Of a stretch of DNA of 64,000 bases, positions 59,072 through 64,000 are shown one piece after another (the first letter of the stretch is position 1; each line of letters begins with the position of its first letter). The notes under the pieces were generated by a model. The model saw only the letters and a list, made by a program, of their open reading frames with translations. It was not told where the DNA came from and did not search any database. Source of the stretch: Sipunculus nudus (lineage: Eukaryota > Annelida > Sipuncula > Golfingiida > Sipunculidae); the NCBI GenBank assembly GCA_026874595.1, contig CM049318.1:33253956-33317955 (forward strand). Reading direction: 5' to 3'. The translations under genes and the position numbers were made by a program.

Positions 59072-62000
59072 CTAGCATAATAATGTGAGTATACTAATCA
59101 GCTGATCAACATCCCTGTATGCTATGATCCCTCCTGTGTTAGCCCAGGTCTGATCAGTCGGTAAAGTTGCCGAGTCAGGCTCTGTGTAAAGCAGTTGTAA
59201 TTCTGACAGATTTGCTTGTAACGTTTCAGGGCTGCCATTCTTTAAGCATTCAAATGCTTTCTGGAAATCAACTATTCCACCTCCTACTGATCTTAATATG
59301 GCATGTGGCCCACATGTGTCCCATTTATACGTTGATGGTTTGGTCAAAAGGTACACAGACACAAGATTGTCTATCGCACACAACACTTTGTACCCTGCAC
59401 CTCCAGCATACAAAACTGTGCAGGTTTTCTGGAGTGTTTCTATGATGGAATCATCTTCACTTGTGCTTAATACAACTGAAGAATTAGATTTTTTTTCACT
59501 GGAATCTGACTTCTGACCTGTAGGAATGTCGTAAAAGTTTTGTCCTTTATATGAAGCTCCCCACAAGCATCTCGTTGTCCATCTAACGGAAGAGAAAGTT
59601 ATAAAGATTAGACTTGTAGTAAAGTAGTGATGTCACATATAATTATCAGTTTTGGATATTATACAACTTATTTAAAACTTCAATATTACCAAGACAGCAA
59701 CAGGATATTGGTCTGACAAAGGTCAATGGTGCCAACATTCATAAATGTGGGATGTCATGAGGATGCAATACCAGGTAAACTGTTTAAACATATGAGTTTT
59801 GAATAATACAACACTTATTCCAAAACTCAATATATCCCTGAGAGCAATAGCAGACTGGTCTAACAAAGGGTACATGGGGCCAACTTCGGCACGAATTGGG
59901 TGTCAGTTTACCTTAACTGTTGTACCAAGTCCAGAACTGCATTATATACATCTGATCCATGTTTGTACTTTTTCAGTGATCCTTTTTTTCTTGGCAGCTG
60001 ACCTACTGTTTCATATATACTGTCATTTGAAGAAATAAAAGTATTGATGATTTCACAAGACTACTCTAACTTCATATCATGTGATAATTTATGGGGACCA
60101 ACCTAGTAGTTTCCATTTTAACATTAAAATGAGATATATCTTCGAACTAATTATACTGCAAGTTAACAACAAGCACCTTGCACAATCAATATATATTTAA
60201 TAAGGTCAGAGGTCACCAGACGTTGGTGGATTGTTATGATTAACCAAAACCCAGAGTTTAAATCAAACTGAAATGAGATATTATATTGGTTAATATTTCT
60301 GTTGCATTTTATCTAAATGCATCGTGTTCCTGGTAAGTTATCGTGGCAAACACCAATAATTATCCTGGTGTTATCTGACATCACTCAATATGTGTGGATT
60401 TTGATTGTAATTGAACTCACATGAGATAATCTATTGGTAGGTAGTTTTGGTGAGTTTCATTAAAATCCATGAAAGTCCAGGCAGGTTATTGTGGCGATAC
60501 TAATGGTAACAGACGGACAAACAGACGGTGGGTAAACCATAAAATGTCCTGTCATAGCAGGTGTATTAAAAAGCCTTGATACCCTCTAGACACACCTGTA
60601 GCAGAAAGTATGTAAAACCACCAAGAATTCACCTTAACTTAGAATACTAATTGAACTATACATGTTTCATTAACTTACTTTTCTGATTTGCTGGCACCAT
60701 CTGCAGATTTTTCACAGAACGGCTGGTTTATAACCCCTGCAATTGGTGTTCCTGTCTGTATATCAAAGGCTCCTATCAGGATTGTGACACATTGTACACC
60801 TTCAGAAAACACACCACCATTAGAAGAACCATCTGACACGCCATGAATGTACTGTCCTGTCCCATCTACAAAGATACATACATTGCCATTCATCAGTAAA
60901 TGTTAACGCTCAGTATGCAACAAGCAATCAAGTCCATGAACAGACTGTTGGGGTTACATATCTCTGATTAAATGTTACAAAAAAGAATATGTTTGATTAA
61001 GGGTTACCAAAAACTAAACAAAAACTGGCATGGGCATTTGTAAGATGGACTCTGTCTAAAGATTAACTTTGGTATAAACTGGTCACATATTTGATTTATG
61101 ATGCAGGTTAATAAAGTAAGTATACAGGTGTTTGGTAACCCTTTAATTATTGTTCAGTCATGGTTGCCATTATAGTAATTGTGTATTACACAATGAATTA
61201 CTACAAGCCTCATCCAAAAAACTACAATAAATTTATCTGTAGATCACTAGTATTGAGACCTTTTAATTTATTATGTGGAATTTTGTTATTCAAAGTGCAT
61301 TATAACACATGCCTAGATTAAATGAAGTTTATGATTTTTAGTTTTACACAGTAAAACCTGTTAAGATGACAATCTTTGGAAGCACCATTATCAAGGGTTC
61401 AGTCACTCAAAAGTTATTATATCTCTGATAAGGATTAAAAATAATAGCAAGTACAAGATATTACTGTGTTTTTAAGTATTCTAAATTCATGTATTGACCC
61501 TTTCAGCATAGTCTACATTCAGCTGCATGCAGCATTTTAAGAATAACATACCGATGGGGTCAATCCATATTCCAACCTGAGACACTGAGAGCTCTTGGTC
61601 CATGTTTTCAGCACCAGAGGGCACCACATGTTTTATATCACCATGAACAGCTTCAGCTAATAGCTGGCCGGCCTCTGTGTTCCCATCAAGAACCTTTCCT
61701 GAAAATATACAAATCTAAGTTATCAAAACTTCAAAATTGGTTCCAGTAGGTTTGTAACAAGGTGAAGTCCATGAACTGCTGGTAGCCGGAACACAATTCA
61801 GCTGGCTTTCCATTGGCACAGGCATTCATTGCAAAGAACAGTGCCATTTCTGCCCTCTGACATCAGAGAATCTGCAACTATCGTACTTGCATCAGAGTGC
61901 TTTAAATACGTCAGTTTTTGTTTGCAATTAAGCCAATGGCCCCTAGATGATGTTATGAATGGAGTGGCAAAATGATACCCATCTGGCTGTTTTTATTATA

Positions 62001-63505
62001 TCATAAAATTTAATTTTGCAATAATGGCATGTGTTAAACTCTCCTTTAATTAACAACTGCATATTTTAACTTGATGACTCAACTATAATCAAGTTGGAAA
62101 TTCAGTTTTTATCTGTGTTACCTAGCAGCTCCGCTGTTTCCTTGCATGTTGGCTGTACAGCAACAGCGATGGTCTCCCCAAGCTGGTTCCTGAACTCATT
62201 GCTTTCTTCACCATGAACATTATCCTTCATCCCAGGGAACTGTATTAACATAGGAAACAGATGATACAATATAACATAAAACACAACTGACCCAATATAA
62301 CATAAAACACAATTGACACAATATAACATAAAACACAACCGACACATTATAACATAAAACACAACTGACACAATAAAACATAAAACACAACTGACACAAT
62401 ACAACATAAAACACTACTGACACAATAAAACATAAAACACTACTGACACAATACAACATTAAACACAACTGATACAATATAACATAAAACAAAACTGACC
62501 CAATATAACATAAAACACAATTGACACAATATAACATAAAACACAACTGACACAATAAAACATAAAACACAACCGACACATTATAACATAAAACACAACT
62601 GACACAATAAAACATAAAACACTACTGACACAATACAACATTAAACACAACTGATACAATATAACATAAAACAAAACTGATAAAGTATAACATAAAACAC
62701 AACTGACACAATAAAACATAAAACACTACTGACACAATACAACATTAAATACAACTGATACATTATAACATAAAACAAAACTGACACAATATCACACAAA
62801 GCACAACTGGCACAATATAACATAATACAAAACTGTAACAAAGAAGTAAAATAAAAAGAGATATCACCATATCCACACAACACATGAGACATGAATGTAG
62901 GTGAAAAACATGTTTATACGGCACAGTCTGATGCAGAAGGTTGAATGTTAAATAAAGAAAATATATTTATAAGTATTCAGTAAAATAAATTATTCTAAGG
63001 AATTAAAATTAATAACTATTCTCATATTTGTTATAAAAACTCTAAATTGTGAAGTTGGTAGATCAAAGGAATACTTACCAATCATCATATTACCAACATT
63101 TTGGGAAAACTTCTAAATTTTTTTTTTTTTTTCTGATTTTAGTCATAAGAGCAGGAGTTCCTATACCAGTTATCTTGTTAGCATATTTATTCGTGCTTTA
63201 TATCTTTTGTTTGTAAAATTGTAAATGACCATTCTAAGATGCCACATATCATGTGTTTGTGCATGTGTGTGTGTGTGGGTATTTGTGATACTTACTTTAC
63301 AATCTAAATCATGCCTGATGGTTTCTTGCACTAAGACATCAGCCAGGGTCTTAAAATCCTGAACAAAGTGATCCTTCTTCTTTTTTGCTTCCTTCTCTTG
63401 TACAAGGAGGGAGAAAAGAGCCTCTTCTGCACGGATAACTTGGGCGATGTGAGCTGCTTTTTCTGATACACCAATCAGCTGGCCTACAAGATCCCCCAAC
63501 TTCAT
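59072..63505 (-). CDS. INPP1: Inositol polyphosphate 1-phosphatase, 5 coding exons, 390 aa
   Basis: Mg2+-dependent, Li+-sensitive phosphatase that removes the 1-phosphate from Ins(1,4)P2 and Ins(1,3,4)P3 in inositol recycling. Exons in gene order: 63505-63296, 62239-62122, 61698-61552, 60865-60679, 59582-59072; canonical AG/GT, phases join, 1173 nt including TAG (human INPP1: 399 aa). The N-terminus VSEKAAHIAQ and FKTLADVLVQE match INPP1. Catalytic motifs of the superfamily are present: GEESNEF (residues 80-86), WIDPIDGT (154-161, split across exons 3 and 4) and KWDTCGPHAILRSVGGGIVD (from residue 307, with D309). The start ATG lies one base after a good acceptor (ttttcccag), so an upstream noncoding exon is likely; a longer in-frame reading beginning at 63562 would run through that acceptor and I reject it. 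All expected active-site acidic residues that can be recognised are intact. Confidence 0.96.
59583..60678. other. INPP1 intron 4 with dispersed repeat tail
   Basis: 60180-60570 belongs to the GCACCGCAAACG repeat family (GGTCAGAGGTCACC, GAGATAATCTATTGG, and the tail ACAGACGGTGGGTAAACCAT). The rest is unremarkable. Confidence 0.5.
60866..61551. other. INPP1 intron 3
   Basis: One CAGTAAAACCTGTTAAGATG end (61350) resembles the mariner-type ends seen elsewhere, without a clear partner. No gene. Confidence 0.35.
62250..62840. repeat. 26-bp minisatellite, about 22 copies, beside INPP1 exon 2
   Basis: The unit is CATAAAACACAACTGACAC plus AATATAA (26 bp) with small variants (AATAAAA, CTACTGAC, CATTAAAC). 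On the gene strand it is T-rich and starts about 10 bp from the exon 2 acceptor (exon start 62239). The 26-bp period makes Cys/Val/Phe/Tyr-rich frames of 83-131 codons on the minus strand, which are not genes. Confidence 0.93.
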
Positions 63506-64000
63506 TCTGGGAAAAATAATTAATAAAAACATATAAACAGTTAATTTAGTAAAGCAAGTCACTATTCTTGTTTAAGTATGCATTAAGATTATATTTTAAC
63601 TTTCAGTTGAGAAATGCACCTTTCCTGACTAACACCATGTTACTCACAGCAGCTGAGAACAAATTAGTTTATATAACACTATTATTCACTTCTGTTTCTC
63701 AATGCCACAACACAGTATTATAAAACTGGAAATTTCAATAAGTCTGAACAACTGCAACACATCACAATCAGCATGATGGAATAATTTATATTTGAATGAT
63801 TTTCCAGAAAAGCTGCAGGAAATGATTAGGACTGTTAAGTTTTTATGGCAAATATTTTATTGACATCTGACTAAAAAAACATTCATCTTGATAAAAGTTT
63901 TTTTTTGGGATTGAGCACGAGCATAGCTGATTAGTCACTGTTTCCCTGTATATTTCATATTTCTAACTAAACATGGCAGGGTTGGGCAAAACCCCGGTTT
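63506..64000. other. INPP1 upstream intron or 5' region
   Basis: The acceptor-like TTTTCCCAG one base before the ATG suggests this is a 5' UTR intron whose noncoding first exon is outside or unrecognised. No other feature was seen. Confidence 0.45.

Noticed and set aside
62102-62892. Cys/Val/Tyr-rich minus-strand frames as a membrane protein
   Set aside because: They are created by the 26-bp minisatellite in INPP1 intron 1; only the last part (62122-62239) is a real exon, and it belongs to INPP1.
63170-63562. Longer INPP1 N-terminus starting at 63562
   Set aside because: The extra residues cross a good splice acceptor and do not align with INPP1, whereas the ATG at 63503-63505 matches the family N-terminus.

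Overview
The window looks like nuclear DNA of an invertebrate animal, most likely a bivalve mollusc. The sequence is AT-rich, the genes are split into many short exons with canonical GT/AG junctions, and introns and spacers are packed with MITE-like repeats, a LINE, minisatellites and a Helitron-like element with internal 180-bp tandem repeats of a style known from bivalves. The species call is inference; the three gene identities rest on exon-by-exon conceptual translation.

Gene layout. (1) 26625 down to 901, minus strand: 14 coding exons of 2-hydroxyacyl-CoA lyase 1 (HACL1), a peroxisomal ThDP enzyme; its C-terminal part lies beyond the left edge. (2) 29894-46570, plus strand: a complete 8-exon ferroportin-family iron exporter (SLC40A1-like, 640 aa). 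(3) 63505 down to 59072, minus strand: a complete 5-exon coding region for inositol polyphosphate 1-phosphatase (INPP1, 390 aa). HACL1 and the ferroportin gene are divergent, about 3.3 kb apart. The ferroportin gene and INPP1 converge on a 12.5-kb gene-poor spacer. The three products act in separate pathways (alpha-oxidation of fatty acids, iron export, inositol phosphate turnover), so no joint function is implied, but ferroportin and INPP1 are also close neighbours in vertebrates.

Mobile and repeated DNA. HACL1 intron 1 holds a 4.2-kb foldback-type element (22164-26378) with two apparently identical 578-bp inverted arms and a 9-bp target duplication. Ferroportin intron 3 holds a nearly intact 5.8-kb LINE (33660-39480) with target duplication, poly(A) tail, an open ORF1 and an ORF2 broken by one frameshift. 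Others are a Helitron/HINE-like element (about 8570-10622), a chromodomain-like retroelement fragment between 59-bp direct repeats (5732-6802), several MITE families, tRNA-like SINEs (48.4-48.8 kb), a 29-bp minisatellite (53.5-55.3 kb) and a 26-bp minisatellite touching INPP1 exon 2.

The most biologically interesting points are the ferroportin substitutions (three of the four known human metal ligands are replaced, including the hepcidin-binding cysteine) and the long-armed foldback element. I found no CRISPR array, rRNA gene, intact tRNA gene or prokaryotic gene cluster.
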